Of a DNA stretch of 8,335 bases, positions 1 to 5,846 are shown piece by piece. The notes below the pieces were generated by a model that saw only the letters and a list, made by a program, of their open reading frames with translations, searched no databases and had not been told where the DNA came from. The stretch is taken from assembly GCA_045596925.1 (NCBI GenBank), contig JAZODH010000099.1:1-8335 (forward strand). Direction: 5' to 3'. The stretch comes from SIG710 sp045596925 (GTDB lineage: Bacteria; Bacillota; Clostridia; Oscillospirales; CAG-272). The position numbers were made by a program, and so were the translations under genes. Within the stretch, counting starts at the first letter, position 1, and each line of letters starts with the position of its first letter.

Positions 1-122
1 GGGACGCCTTGGCGTATATTGCTTTTGCAATTATTTTGGGATATTTTGCCGCCGTGTGCGGCGTTGCGCTGGTGGCCTACTATGCGTGGCGGAGATATCT
101 AAAAAATAAAAAGGAGCCGTAA
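1..122 (+). CDS. C-terminal fragment of a membrane protein
   Basis: The frame is open from the window edge to a TAA at 120-122 and gives 39 residues. The visible part is one hydrophobic segment of about 28 residues (from DALAYIAF to VALVAYYA), then a short basic tail, WRRYLKNKKEP. This is a typical last transmembrane helix with a positively charged end, which by the positive-inside rule would lie in the cytoplasm. The 5' part is missing, so family and function cannot be named. The stop codon sits in the loop of the terminator hairpin at 111-134, which supports this being the true gene end. The gene converges on the minus-strand pathway operon. Confidence 0.6.
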   Translation, partial: DALAYIAFAIILGYFAAVCGVALVAYYAWRRYLKNKKEP

Positions 123-134
123 GGCTCCTTTTTT
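111..134. terminator. Bidirectional intrinsic terminator
   Basis: An 8-bp stem, AAGGAGCC (111-118) with GGCTCCTT (123-130), has a GTAA loop and is followed by a T run through 134. On the minus strand the same stem is followed by an A/T-rich tract read as T-rich RNA. It lies between the convergent ends of the plus-strand membrane protein gene and the minus-strand oxidoreductase gene, so one hairpin can serve both. The plus-strand stop codon falls in the loop. Confidence 0.85.
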
Positions 135-135
135 C

Positions 136-1122
136 TTAGTCCGCAACGTGCAGAACGACTTTTCCTACGTTTTCGCCGCGGTAGAGAATAGCGTGCGCTT
201 CTTCCGCCTCGGTTATGGGGAGAATTTTGTAAATTGTCGGCTTGACCTTGCCGGTTGCCACCTTATCCCATACGTTCTCTACAAGCTCGGAGAGAATTTG
301 CGCCTTGACTTCGGGCGTTCTTGAACGAAGTGTGCTTCCGATGATACGGACGTTGCGAACGTATACGTTTCTCATATTAAGCCGCGTCAGATCACCTGCA
401 AGAGTTGCGATCATGATCCAACGAGCGCCGTGGCTCAGATAATGGAGACACTTGCCCATGATCTCACCGCCAAGACAGCCAATGGCAACGTCTACGGGGT
501 GACCTGCTTCAAGCTCGGCTTTCAGTACCACGGTGATGTCTGTCTTTGCCGTGTTTACCACCACGTCTGCGCCCAGATGCTTGATTTTGTCAATAAACTC
601 GTCCTTGATGACGGTGGTTATAACACGGATACCGAACGCCTTTGCCATTGGAATGACCACGCTCGCAAGTCCGCTTGCGCCCGCGTTCATGAGCAGGGTG
701 TTGCCACTCTGAATTTTGCCCTCAATGAAGAGATTGAGATAAGCCGTGGCAAATGCCTCGGGCATCGATGCAGCCTCCGCCATGGTGCAATTCTCGGGGA
801 TCGGCATGAGCATATCGTATTTGACCGCTACGTATTCCGCATAACCGCCACCGCCAAGCAGAGCACAGATCTTGTCTCCAACCTTCATTTTGAAATCGGC
901 GGGAACACTGTCGCCGATCTTCTCGATAGTACCCGAAATCTCAAGTCCCATCCATTCGGGACAGCCCGCGGGCGGGGGATAGTTGCCCTCTCTTTGCATC
1001 AGATCCGCGCGGTTCAGTGCGGCATAATGTATCTTTATAAGACATTCGTCATTTTTTATAACAGGGTCGGGCACGTTCTCCCAAACCAGAGATTTGTCTT
1101 CCTTTACAAGTATTGCTTTCAT
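136..1122 (-). CDS. NAD(P)H:quinone oxidoreductase, PIG3/zeta-crystallin type (MDR superfamily)
   Basis: A 328-aa zinc-independent medium-chain reductase. The N-terminal GroES-like domain carries NRADLMQREGNYPPPAG (residues 37-53), a hallmark of the PIG3/QOR group. The Rossmann domain carries NAGASGLAS (146-154), the nucleotide loop. GSTLRSR (262-268) is another PIG3 signature. Length matches the family. Such enzymes reduce quinones or other electron-poor carbonyl or enone substrates with NAD(P)H in the cytoplasm. I chose the ATG at 1122 because GGAG lies 5 nt upstream; the frame extends 16 codons further up but that part overlaps the end of the dehydrogenase gene. It is the last gene of a three-gene operon, 13 nt after the dehydrogenase stop, and ends at the shared terminator. 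The natural substrate is unknown; the 'quinone' label reflects only the family. Confidence 0.88.
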   Translation of the reverse strand: MKAILVKEDKSLVWENVPDPVIKNDECLIKIHYAALNRADLMQREGNYPPPAGCPEWMGLEISGTIEKIGDSVPADFKMKVGDKICALLGGGGYAEYVAVKYDMLMPIPENCTMAEAASMPEAFATAYLNLFIEGKIQSGNTLLMNAGASGLASVVIPMAKAFGIRVITTVIKDEFIDKIKHLGADVVVNTAKTDITVVLKAELEAGHPVDVAIGCLGGEIMGKCLHYLSHGARWIMIATLAGDLTRLNMRNVYVRNVRIIGSTLRSRTPEVKAQILSELVENVWDKVATGKVKPTIYKILPITEAEEAHAILYRGENVGKVVLHVAD

Positions 1123-1127
1123 TTTTT

Positions 1128-1131
1128 CTCC
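1128..1131 (-). promoter_or_regulatory. Ribosome binding site fixing the oxidoreductase start
   Basis: GGAG, preceded by an A run, sits 5 nt before the ATG at 1122. It decides for this start over one 16 codons upstream, which has no comparable site and would overlap the preceding gene. Confidence 0.75.
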
Positions 1132-1135
1132 TTTT

Positions 1136-1885
1136 TTAATTCTGCGCTCCGCAGGCTCTTCCGCCGTCAATGAGGTAGTTGTCTCCCGTAATCGAATGAG
1201 CCTTCGACGAGCAGAGATACATTACCATGTCAACGATCTCCTGTGGCTCTGCCGCATAACCGAGCGGTGTTTTCATAGAGGCCATTGCGGCGCGGGTAAG
1301 CACGGGACCGGGCGAGATCATACAGCAACGAACACCATACGGCGCACCCATGAGTGCGGTGGATTTCGTCAGACCGATAAGCCCGCTTTTTTCCGCACTG
1401 TAATCAAGCGCTCCGGCAGCACCCGTCATGCCGTCGATGGAGCCGATGTTGATAATAACACCGCTTTTTTGCTCCTTCATCACGGGGAACACGGCGCGGA
1501 CCATGTACATAGGAGCGCGGAAATTGACGTCTATCCCCCATTCAAGCGTCTCGAGGGAACGCTCCCAGAAGGGATTCGGATCGTTGCAAACTCTGCCCGG
1601 GAAACCGCCTGCATAGCTGACCGTAAAGTCAACTCCGCCGAATTTTTTCACCGCTGTGTCAACGGCGTTTTGTATTTCCTCGTAGCTTCTGACGTTGCAC
1701 ACAAGACCGATAACGGAATAACCCTTGGCGCAAAGTGCAGAGCTTTCTTCCTTGAGCTTTTCTTCGTTTACGTCAAGCATTACTACGTTTGCCCCAAGCT
1801 CGGCAAAGCTGTGAGCGGTAGCCAGCCCCATACCCGAGCAGGCTCCCGTTATAAGTATGGTTTTGCCTTTGAATTCCTCGTACAT
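1136..1885 (-). CDS. Short-chain dehydrogenase/reductase (classical SDR)
   Basis: A 249-aa classical SDR. It has the glycine-rich TGACSGMG cofactor loop (residues 13-20), an acidic residue D38 after the second beta strand (VVMLD), which favours NAD(H) over NADP(H), and the full catalytic tetrad N121, S149, Y162 and K166 (YSAEK). The usual NNAG motif reads SYAG, a mild departure. The C-terminal part has SPGPVLTR and GDNYLIDGG, as in secreted-metabolite and sugar or cyclitol dehydrogenases. It probably interconverts a hydroxyl and a ketone on a small cytoplasmic substrate. The ATG at 1885 is preferred because AAAGGAG lies 8 nt upstream; a TTG seven codons earlier overlaps the previous stop. It is the middle gene of the operon, 13 nt after the AroD-like gene, so it likely acts on the same substrate chain. 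The exact substrate cannot be read from sequence. Confidence 0.88.
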   Translation of the reverse strand: MYEEFKGKTILITGACSGMGLATAHSFAELGANVVMLDVNEEKLKEESSALCAKGYSVIGLVCNVRSYEEIQNAVDTAVKKFGGVDFTVSYAGGFPGRVCNDPNPFWERSLETLEWGIDVNFRAPMYMVRAVFPVMKEQKSGVIINIGSIDGMTGAAGALDYSAEKSGLIGLTKSTALMGAPYGVRCCMISPGPVLTRAAMASMKTPLGYAAEPQEIVDMVMYLCSSKAHSITGDNYLIDGGRACGAQN

Positions 1886-1893
1886 AACTTTAT

Positions 1894-1897
1894 CTCC
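1894..1897 (-). promoter_or_regulatory. Ribosome binding site fixing the SDR start
   Basis: GGAG within AAAGGAG, 8 nt before the ATG at 1885. The site overlaps the end of the AroD-like gene (stop at 1899-1901), which suggests translational coupling inside the operon. Confidence 0.7.
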
Positions 1898-1898
1898 T

Positions 1899-2687
1899 TT
1901 ATTCAAAATGATAGTATTGCAGATTGTCGTAAATTGCTCTCATGGCACTGAGCTTTGGTTTCACTCGATTCTGATATTGATCGTAACTGTCAACACAGAA
2001 TGAAAGACAGGAACCGAGCGCCGCGCCAAGCATTCTGTGTGTCTGGCAGTACTTGCCAGCGAGAAGATGAAGTACGGGCTTCTCAAGCTCGCGGTGGAGA
2101 CGGTAAGTCGAGGTGTAGGCCTCTACCATTTGCTCCTCGCTATATGCATTCATGACAATCTTGACAATGTCCGCACCTCTGGACTGTATTTCCTTGCCTA
2201 TGGTGAGGAGCGTTGCGGTATCAAGATACTCGCCAGTAACGTGGCAGGACATTATGACCTGCGCACCCATCTCGTGTACTTTTTCGATGGTTTTTTTCTG
2301 TTTTTCGATAACTTCAGGCTTCATTGTAAGCTCTCTCGGGGCGCCTCGGTCGAACATATCTCCTCGAATGTCGACGCAGGAGACACCTGCACGGACAGCG
2401 GTAAGCTCGATCTCAAACAGCTCGTCGTCCGTTAAGGCTTGCGTGTGTGAAGTATTCGGATAGCAAACGACCATTACAGGTTTGCGTTCGCAGGCGGAAA
2501 ATATTTCCCCGAAACTTTTTTCGTCCCAAAACTCGGGATCAAGGTTTTCAAGGTGAAAAAGAAAAGCGTCTGCGCCGTTATAGAGCGCGTTTCTTGCGCG
2601 ACAGATCACCTCGACGGGTGTCGGTGCCGAGATAGAAACGGTAAGCGGCGGTTTTTCGTAGAGATTTTCAAACAGGAATCTTTTCAT
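1899..2687 (-). CDS. Type I 3-dehydroquinate dehydratase-like (AroD family) protein
   Basis: A 262-aa TIM-barrel protein resembling class I (Schiff-base) dehydroquinases. Key features align: a catalytic-type His in MSCHVTG (H149), the Schiff-base Lys in ADIVKIVM (K176), and R218 in the HRMLGAALGS stretch, the counterpart of the SR..G..FGS region. Other substrate-site positions differ: the acidic residue expected in the VDxE strand is R109 (CVDIRGD), the N-terminal vExR motif is FHLENLD, and the C-terminal APGQ loop is SYDQYQN. So the imine chemistry (dehydration or aldol-type) seems kept while the bound substrate may not be 3-dehydroquinate. It sits first in an operon with an SDR and a quinone reductase under an AraC-type promoter, which fits catabolism better than aromatic amino acid synthesis. 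Start: AGGAGG lies 7 nt before the ATG. Length is close to E. coli AroD. Confidence 0.72.
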   Translation of the reverse strand: MKRFLFENLYEKPPLTVSISAPTPVEVICRARNALYNGADAFLFHLENLDPEFWDEKSFGEIFSACERKPVMVVCYPNTSHTQALTDDELFEIELTAVRAGVSCVDIRGDMFDRGAPRELTMKPEVIEKQKKTIEKVHEMGAQVIMSCHVTGEYLDTATLLTIGKEIQSRGADIVKIVMNAYSEEQMVEAYTSTYRLHRELEKPVLHLLAGKYCQTHRMLGAALGSCLSFCVDSYDQYQNRVKPKLSAMRAIYDNLQYYHFE

Positions 2688-2708
2688 GGGATTTCCTCCT
2701 TTTTCTTG

Positions 2709-2737
2709 ATTCTATCACAGTAAAACATAAAATAAAA
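2709..2737 (-). promoter_or_regulatory. Activator-type promoter of the AroD-like operon
   Basis: On the minus strand there is an extended -10, TGA followed by TAGAAT (hexamer 2709-2714). The -35 position for a 17-bp spacer (2732-2737) reads TTTTAT, a poor match. A good -10 with a weak -35 is typical of activator-dependent promoters. The predicted start is near 2702, leaving a leader of about 15 nt with AGGAGG inside it. No experimental support. Confidence 0.45.
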
Positions 2738-2770
2738 TATTCAAACCGACACAAAATTTAATCAAAACGA
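2738..2770 (-). promoter_or_regulatory. Putative AraC-family operator (two direct repeats, 21-bp period)
   Basis: Reading the minus strand, TCGTTTTGATTA (2759-2770) and TCGGTTTGAATA (2738-2749) match at 10 of 12 positions and start exactly 21 bp apart, two helical turns. The proximal copy ends at the base next to the -35 position. This is the layout of AraC-family activators that contact sigma at -35. The nearest candidate regulator is encoded just upstream at 2789-3538. Confidence 0.5.
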
Positions 2771-2773
2771 AAC

Positions 2774-2808
2774 AAAAATACGGAGAACTCAAAGTTCTCC
2801 GTATTTTT
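2774..2808. terminator. Strong terminator after the AraC-type gene
   Basis: A perfect 16-bp inverted repeat, AAAAATACGGAGAACT (2774-2789) and its complement (2793-2808), has a CAA loop. On the minus strand the GC stem is followed by TATTTTTGTTT, a proper U-tract. The last codons and TGA stop of the AraC-type gene lie within the stem. It separates the regulator unit from the pathway operon promoter immediately downstream. Confidence 0.85.
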
Positions 2809-3538
2809 CTCTGAATTGTGAGGGTGATACGCCTTCTTTTTTCTTAAACGCCGCGCTAAAGCTGTAGATCGAGGTGTATCCGCACTCAAGCGCGATACCT
2901 TCCAGATTCACCAATCTGTCTGTCATCAGACGTTTGGCGTGAGATATGCGTTTTTCCTGTATGTATTTAAGGGGAGATATTCCGAAGTGCTTTCCGAACA
3001 CTCGCCTGAAATATACCTCGCTTAAACTCGCGCACCTTGCCGCCGCTCCGACGGTGAGGGCAGTATCATAGACGTTTGAGTCAATGTGTTCAACGCCCTT
3101 TTTTATAATTTTCGGTATTTCTTTTTTGCTGTCGTCAAACAGCCTGGAGAGTATAGCGTAAAGTCTGCTTATCGAGGAAAATCTGTCTGCGATGCTTCCG
3201 TCAAAATTGGAAATTATAAATTCGGCATCGTTAAAAAGTTCTTCCGTGCATTCAAGGGAAAGGATCTCCTCTGACACAGTAGGACTGAGAAAATTTATGA
3301 CGTAGGTTTCCGAGTCCTCGTCGCAGACAAGACTGTAATCTGCACCCGCGGGGATCAGGAGCACGTGCCCCGGGTCGGAAACGTAGGTCGCCCCACTCTG
3401 AAAGTACCGAACCCTACCGCTTCGCACGATCATCAAGCCGTTTGACTTTCTGCAGGGATTTTTGTAAACGTATCCCTTTGCCTTGACGGTCATCAGGGCA
3501 GAATCAAAGCCAGAGACCGCCAGATTTTCTATTTTCAT
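2789..3538 (-). CDS. AraC-family transcriptional regulator
   Basis: A 249-aa protein with an N-terminal cupin-like beta-rich sensor domain (about residues 1-90, including GHVLLIPAGADYSL) and a C-terminal AraC/XylS DNA-binding domain of two helix-turn-helix units (about 160-182 and 210-233). The family signature runs through GYTSIYSFSAAFKKKEG and VSPSQFRE (220-243). The N-terminal domain probably binds a small molecule; the C-terminal domain binds tandem direct repeats. It lies directly upstream of the AroD-like operon, whose promoter carries a 21-bp-spaced direct repeat, so it is likely that operon's activator. The start overlaps the preceding stop as ATGA (3535-3538), implying translational coupling; only a weak GAAGAAA ribosome site precedes it. 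Its ligand is unknown but could be the pathway substrate. Confidence 0.9.
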   Translation of the reverse strand: MKIENLAVSGFDSALMTVKAKGYVYKNPCRKSNGLMIVRSGRVRYFQSGATYVSDPGHVLLIPAGADYSLVCDEDSETYVINFLSPTVSEEILSLECTEELFNDAEFIISNFDGSIADRFSSISRLYAILSRLFDDSKKEIPKIIKKGVEHIDSNVYDTALTVGAAARCASLSEVYFRRVFGKHFGISPLKYIQEKRISHAKRLMTDRLVNLEGIALECGYTSIYSFSAAFKKKEGVSPSQFREKYGEL

Positions 3539-4062
3539 TTTGTTTCTTCGAATATCATGTATACGTCGTTAAAAACGATCTTTCCGCTAACGGAATCTTT
3601 CTTATCGGAAGCGCTTTCCCTTATTGCTATCAGCTCGCCTTTTTCCTCTTTGAGGCGGAAGTTGTAGTTTCCGGGATCGGACACCTCGTAACCTATGTTG
3701 GTCAGATAGTCGTGAATGATGATCCTGTCTGATTCGATTCCGTCGTCCTCTACCGAAATGGTAACGCAGATGTCGTCATGACCATCACCTGTGAAGTCGC
3801 GGAAGAATACGTTCCAGACAGGAAAACCGTAGATGAAAGAATTTACGCCGTTTGCGATCTTTGTGCCCACATAACCCGCAGTCCACACGAACTCGGTGCC
3901 GGGGAAATCCTCAATCTCGCGGGTCAACTCGATGTTATAGACCTCGTCGTCTCCGTAGTAGTCTCTCCAGGGATCTTTTTTCTGTGACAAAAGGGCGGCA
4001 ACAAGGCAAACTACTGCGATAACGGCAAGAACGATAGCCGTAATAATAAGAACTTTTTTCAT
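3535..4062 (-). CDS. Membrane-anchored protein with an FG-GAP/EF-like calcium loop
   Basis: A 175-aa protein of no family I can name. Residues 4-26 form a hydrophobic segment after MKK, so it is a signal anchor or uncleaved signal; the Cys there (AVVCLVAA) does not fit a proper lipobox. The rest is hydrophilic and would face outside the cell. DFTGDGHDD at residues 89-97 looks like the Ca-binding loop of FG-GAP/VCBS or dockerin-type repeats, but only one copy is present. Start: GGAG 6 nt before the ATG at 4062; an upstream ATG at 4122 would place the promoter inside the coding region and is rejected. It is the first gene of a unit with the AraC-type regulator, overlapping it by 4 nt, so it may be linked to sensing or simply co-expressed. 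Confidence 0.65.
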   Translation of the reverse strand: MKKVLIITAIVLAVIAVVCLVAALLSQKKDPWRDYYGDDEVYNIELTREIEDFPGTEFVWTAGYVGTKIANGVNSFIYGFPVWNVFFRDFTGDGHDDICVTISVEDDGIESDRIIIHDYLTNIGYEVSDPGNYNFRLKEEKGELIAIRESASDKKDSVSGKIVFNDVYMIFEETK

Positions 4063-4093
4063 TTCAGTCTCCGTTGGGTTAATATTTTTGAAT

Positions 4094-4122
4094 ATTTTAC
4101 AAGATTTTCGTGGATTTGTCAA
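4094..4122 (-). promoter_or_regulatory. Sigma-A promoter of the membrane protein-AraC unit
   Basis: On the minus strand, TTGACA (4117-4122), a 17-bp spacer and TAAAAT (4094-4099). The -35 is perfect and the -10 has one mismatch. Predicted transcription start is near 4087, giving a leader of about 25 nt to the ATG at 4062. This also rules out the longer reading start at 4122. Confidence 0.8.
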
Positions 4123-4131
4123 TCTTTTTTA

Positions 4132-4147
4132 ATGGTTTACACCATTT
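4132..4147. repeat. Palindrome upstream of the -35, possible operator
   Basis: AATGGTTTACACCATT is a 6-bp inverted repeat with a 4-bp centre, ending 9 bp upstream of the -35 of the promoter at 4094-4122. It is not followed by a T run in the minus direction, so it is not a good terminator for the gene ending at 4183. A regulator site is possible but no partner is identified. Confidence 0.35.
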
Positions 4148-4182
4148 CCGGAACGGTATTTATCCGTGATTTTCGGTTTGCC

Positions 4183-5613
4183 TCAATTTTTGCCTATGTA
4201 TCGAAGCAAAACGTCGGGGAAATTGACTGTCATGCCGTTGGCTCCCGCATTGTAGACCTGCTTCATGATTTCCTCGTCGGAAATTCCCCACGCGCGGATG
4301 TTAAATCCCAGACGGTGCCACTTTTCGACTTTTTCAGCCGTCACATCACTTCCTTTGGGGCAGATCTCGTCGGCACCGATCTCGATCAACTCTTTTTCCA
4401 GGGCATCATCGGTTCTTCCTGTCAGGAAACCTGTGCGCAGTGTGGGCGCATATTCCTTTATCTTGCGAATGCGCTCCATCTCAAATGCCGTTACAACTGT
4501 TTTCTTTTCAATGCCGTATTTGAATATCAGGTCGGCAACCTCTTTTTCGATGCCGTCTGACTTCAGCTCGATGGCAAAGGTGATGTCTCTGTAAGCGAAG
4601 TGAGCGAGAAAATCCTCAAGAGTGGGGATTTTATCGTGGATATCTCCTTTTTTGACGGTGAAAGCCTTCAGCTCCTCGTAAATAAAATTGCTGATCTTGC
4701 CTTCAACCCCTGTAACACGGTCGAGGGTATCGTCGTGAAAGAGAACGAGAACGCCGTCCTTTGTTTTTCTCACGTCGGTCTCGATACCGTTAGCTCCCAT
4801 CTGCATACCCATGTAGAATGACATCATAGTGTTTTCGGGGCAATATTCGGATGCTCCGCGGTGGGCATAAGTCACGAATTTCGTGCCGATCTCACTTTGG
4901 ATGATCTCTTCAAGCTGTTTTTTCAGCTTTAGAAGATACTCGTTCCATTCACCGGGGACGATGAATGGATTTTTTTCTGACGTCGCCATGGCATCAAATT
5001 TTTCCTGCGTGTGATTCTGCCAGGTGTGGTTTCCGATCATAATGTCGACCTGCTCACAAAGTAACCGCTCAATGCTGTCAAAGAACAGACCCCTGCAACG
5101 GTATGGAACATCGTATTGATCCATAAAATCTTTTTTCAGCTGATTTGTTCCCGAACCGCCGAACATCGCGGCACGGTAAGTCTGCCCGTCTTCCGCAACA
5201 TCAAGGAAAAATGAAACCGACCCCTCGGTATGTCCCGGAGTGAACAGACATTTTATCTCGGTATTTCCGAGCTTTATAACGTCTCCGTCGCAGATGTCAA
5301 AATCGGGGGTGAAGCCCTCTATGTACTTGATGTCCTTAAAGGACAAATATGTCTTTGCGTCGGGTGCAAGGCTGAGAATTTTCGGTGTTCCGCGGGTGTG
5401 GTCGTAATGACCGTGAGAGTGAAGAATGATTTTCACATCCTTTATGCCAAACCCGAGAATTTCCATAGATTCAACGATGGCGTCAGCGGTTTCCGCGTAG
5501 CCCGTGTCTATCATAATAAGTCCGTCGCCAGTGTCGATTATGTGCGAGGAAGCCTCTTTTGTTCCCACAAAGTAAAGGTTTCCTATCATTCGAAACGGTG
5601 TCATTTTTGTCAT
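4183..5613 (-). CDS. Fusion of metallo-beta-lactamase-fold hydrolase and glycerophosphodiester phosphodiesterase
   Basis: One 476-aa chain with two hydrolase domains. Residues about 1-210 are an MBL-fold domain with H67-x-H69-x-D71-H72, H128 (TPGH) and H196 (GNHTW) as likely metal ligands. The strand that usually supplies a bridging Asp reads FGGSG, so the ligand set resembles subclass B3 rather than glyoxalase II. A helical linker (about 221-243) leads to a GDPD TIM barrel (246-476) with H251-R-G, E260-N-T, E278-x-D280, H293 and E349-x-K351, the full catalytic and metal set. GDPD enzymes split glycerophosphodiesters into glycerol-3-phosphate and an alcohol. No signal peptide is seen, so it is cytoplasmic. 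Start: AAAGGAA lies 7 nt before the ATG. No convincing own promoter is visible upstream; it follows by 19 nt a relic resembling an rlmD 3' end, so it may once have been co-transcribed with that gene. Confidence 0.87.
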   Translation of the reverse strand: MTKMTPFRMIGNLYFVGTKEASSHIIDTGDGLIMIDTGYAETADAIVESMEILGFGIKDVKIILHSHGHYDHTRGTPKILSLAPDAKTYLSFKDIKYIEGFTPDFDICDGDVIKLGNTEIKCLFTPGHTEGSVSFFLDVAEDGQTYRAAMFGGSGTNQLKKDFMDQYDVPYRCRGLFFDSIERLLCEQVDIMIGNHTWQNHTQEKFDAMATSEKNPFIVPGEWNEYLLKLKKQLEEIIQSEIGTKFVTYAHRGASEYCPENTMMSFYMGMQMGANGIETDVRKTKDGVLVLFHDDTLDRVTGVEGKISNFIYEELKAFTVKKGDIHDKIPTLEDFLAHFAYRDITFAIELKSDGIEKEVADLIFKYGIEKKTVVTAFEMERIRKIKEYAPTLRTGFLTGRTDDALEKELIEIGADEICPKGSDVTAEKVEKWHRLGFNIRAWGISDEEIMKQVYNAGANGMTVNFPDVLLRYIGKN

Positions 5614-5632
5614 GGTGTGGTTCCTTTCATAA

Positions 5633-5674
5633 TTAATCTTTTTTCGTGAGACAGACTATGTTTTCAACATGGGG
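5633..5674 (-). pseudogene. 3'-terminal relic resembling RlmD/RumA 23S rRNA (uracil-C5) methyltransferase
   Basis: The minus strand reads PHVENIVCLTKKD and then TAA (5633-5635). The C-terminus of RlmD/RumA-type methyltransferases typically ends in a pattern like FPxTxHVExVxLL plus a few basic residues, so this looks like its last 13-14 codons. Upstream of the Pro codon (towards higher coordinates) the resemblance stops and the AT-rich repeat region begins. The 3' end of rum (rlmD) is an established integration site for several streptococcal integrative elements, so this may be the chromosomal remnant at an island junction. The match is short and could be chance, but its place at a composition break and 19 nt from the next gene supports it. 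Confidence 0.45.
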
Positions 5675-5680
5675 CAAGAG

Positions 5681-5738
5681 AGCAAAAGGTCTCATTTAAG
5701 CCGAAAAACGGGGGTTGTGAAAGCAAAAGGTCTCATTT
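5681..5738. repeat. Two 17-bp direct repeats (possible IS21-like end repeats or island arm sites)
   Basis: AGCAAAAGGTCTCATTT occurs exactly at 5681-5697 and 5722-5738, 41 bp apart. Next to the second copy is a small hairpin, TTTCCA-tagg-TGGAAA (5736-5751), then AACATTTGTCCC (5754-5765). IS21-family elements carry multiple internal end repeats, and this arrangement recalls such an end without its transposase genes; arm sites of a site-specific recombinase are another reading. Too few copies and too short for CRISPR. Confidence 0.5.
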
Positions 5739-5846
5739 CCATAGGTGGAAAGTAACATTTGTCCCTAAAACACCGAAGCTTTTTATAAGTTCATTGATTT
5801 TTTCACGTTAAGGGAGAATCCAATCAAAAATATTTTCACTAAATGG

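Noticed and set aside
430..1173. Long plus-strand open frame opposite the quinone oxidoreductase gene
   Set aside because: It is antisense to a well-supported gene, has no family resemblance and no ribosome site. The same holds for the plus-strand frame at 1094-1951.
3980..4010. Lipoprotein signal at the Cys in the hydrophobic segment of the membrane protein
   Set aside because: The residues before Cys are AVV, not a standard lipobox with a small residue at -1, and the hydrophobic stretch continues past it.
4063..4122. Longer N-terminus for the membrane protein (20 extra residues from an ATG at 4122)
   Set aside because: The extension would contain a near-perfect promoter, and the inner ATG has GGAG 6 nt upstream and begins a clean signal-anchor sequence.
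4132..4147. Terminator for the hydrolase-phosphodiesterase gene
   Set aside because: The stem is only 6 bp, AT-rich, and is followed by A residues rather than T residues in the minus-strand direction.
4183..5613. Calling the MBL-fold protein a beta-lactam resistance gene
   Set aside because: The B3-like ligand set is shared by many non-lactamase hydrolases, there is no signal peptide, and it is fused to a phosphodiesterase domain.
5658..5699. Tiny plus-strand frame of 13 codons beginning ATGTTTTCAACATGG
   Set aside because: No ribosome site, runs into the repeat, and the opposite strand gives a better explanation as a relic of a methyltransferase C-terminus.
5681..5738. CRISPR array
   Set aside because: Only two repeat copies of 17 bp with a 24-bp gap, no further units and no cas genes.
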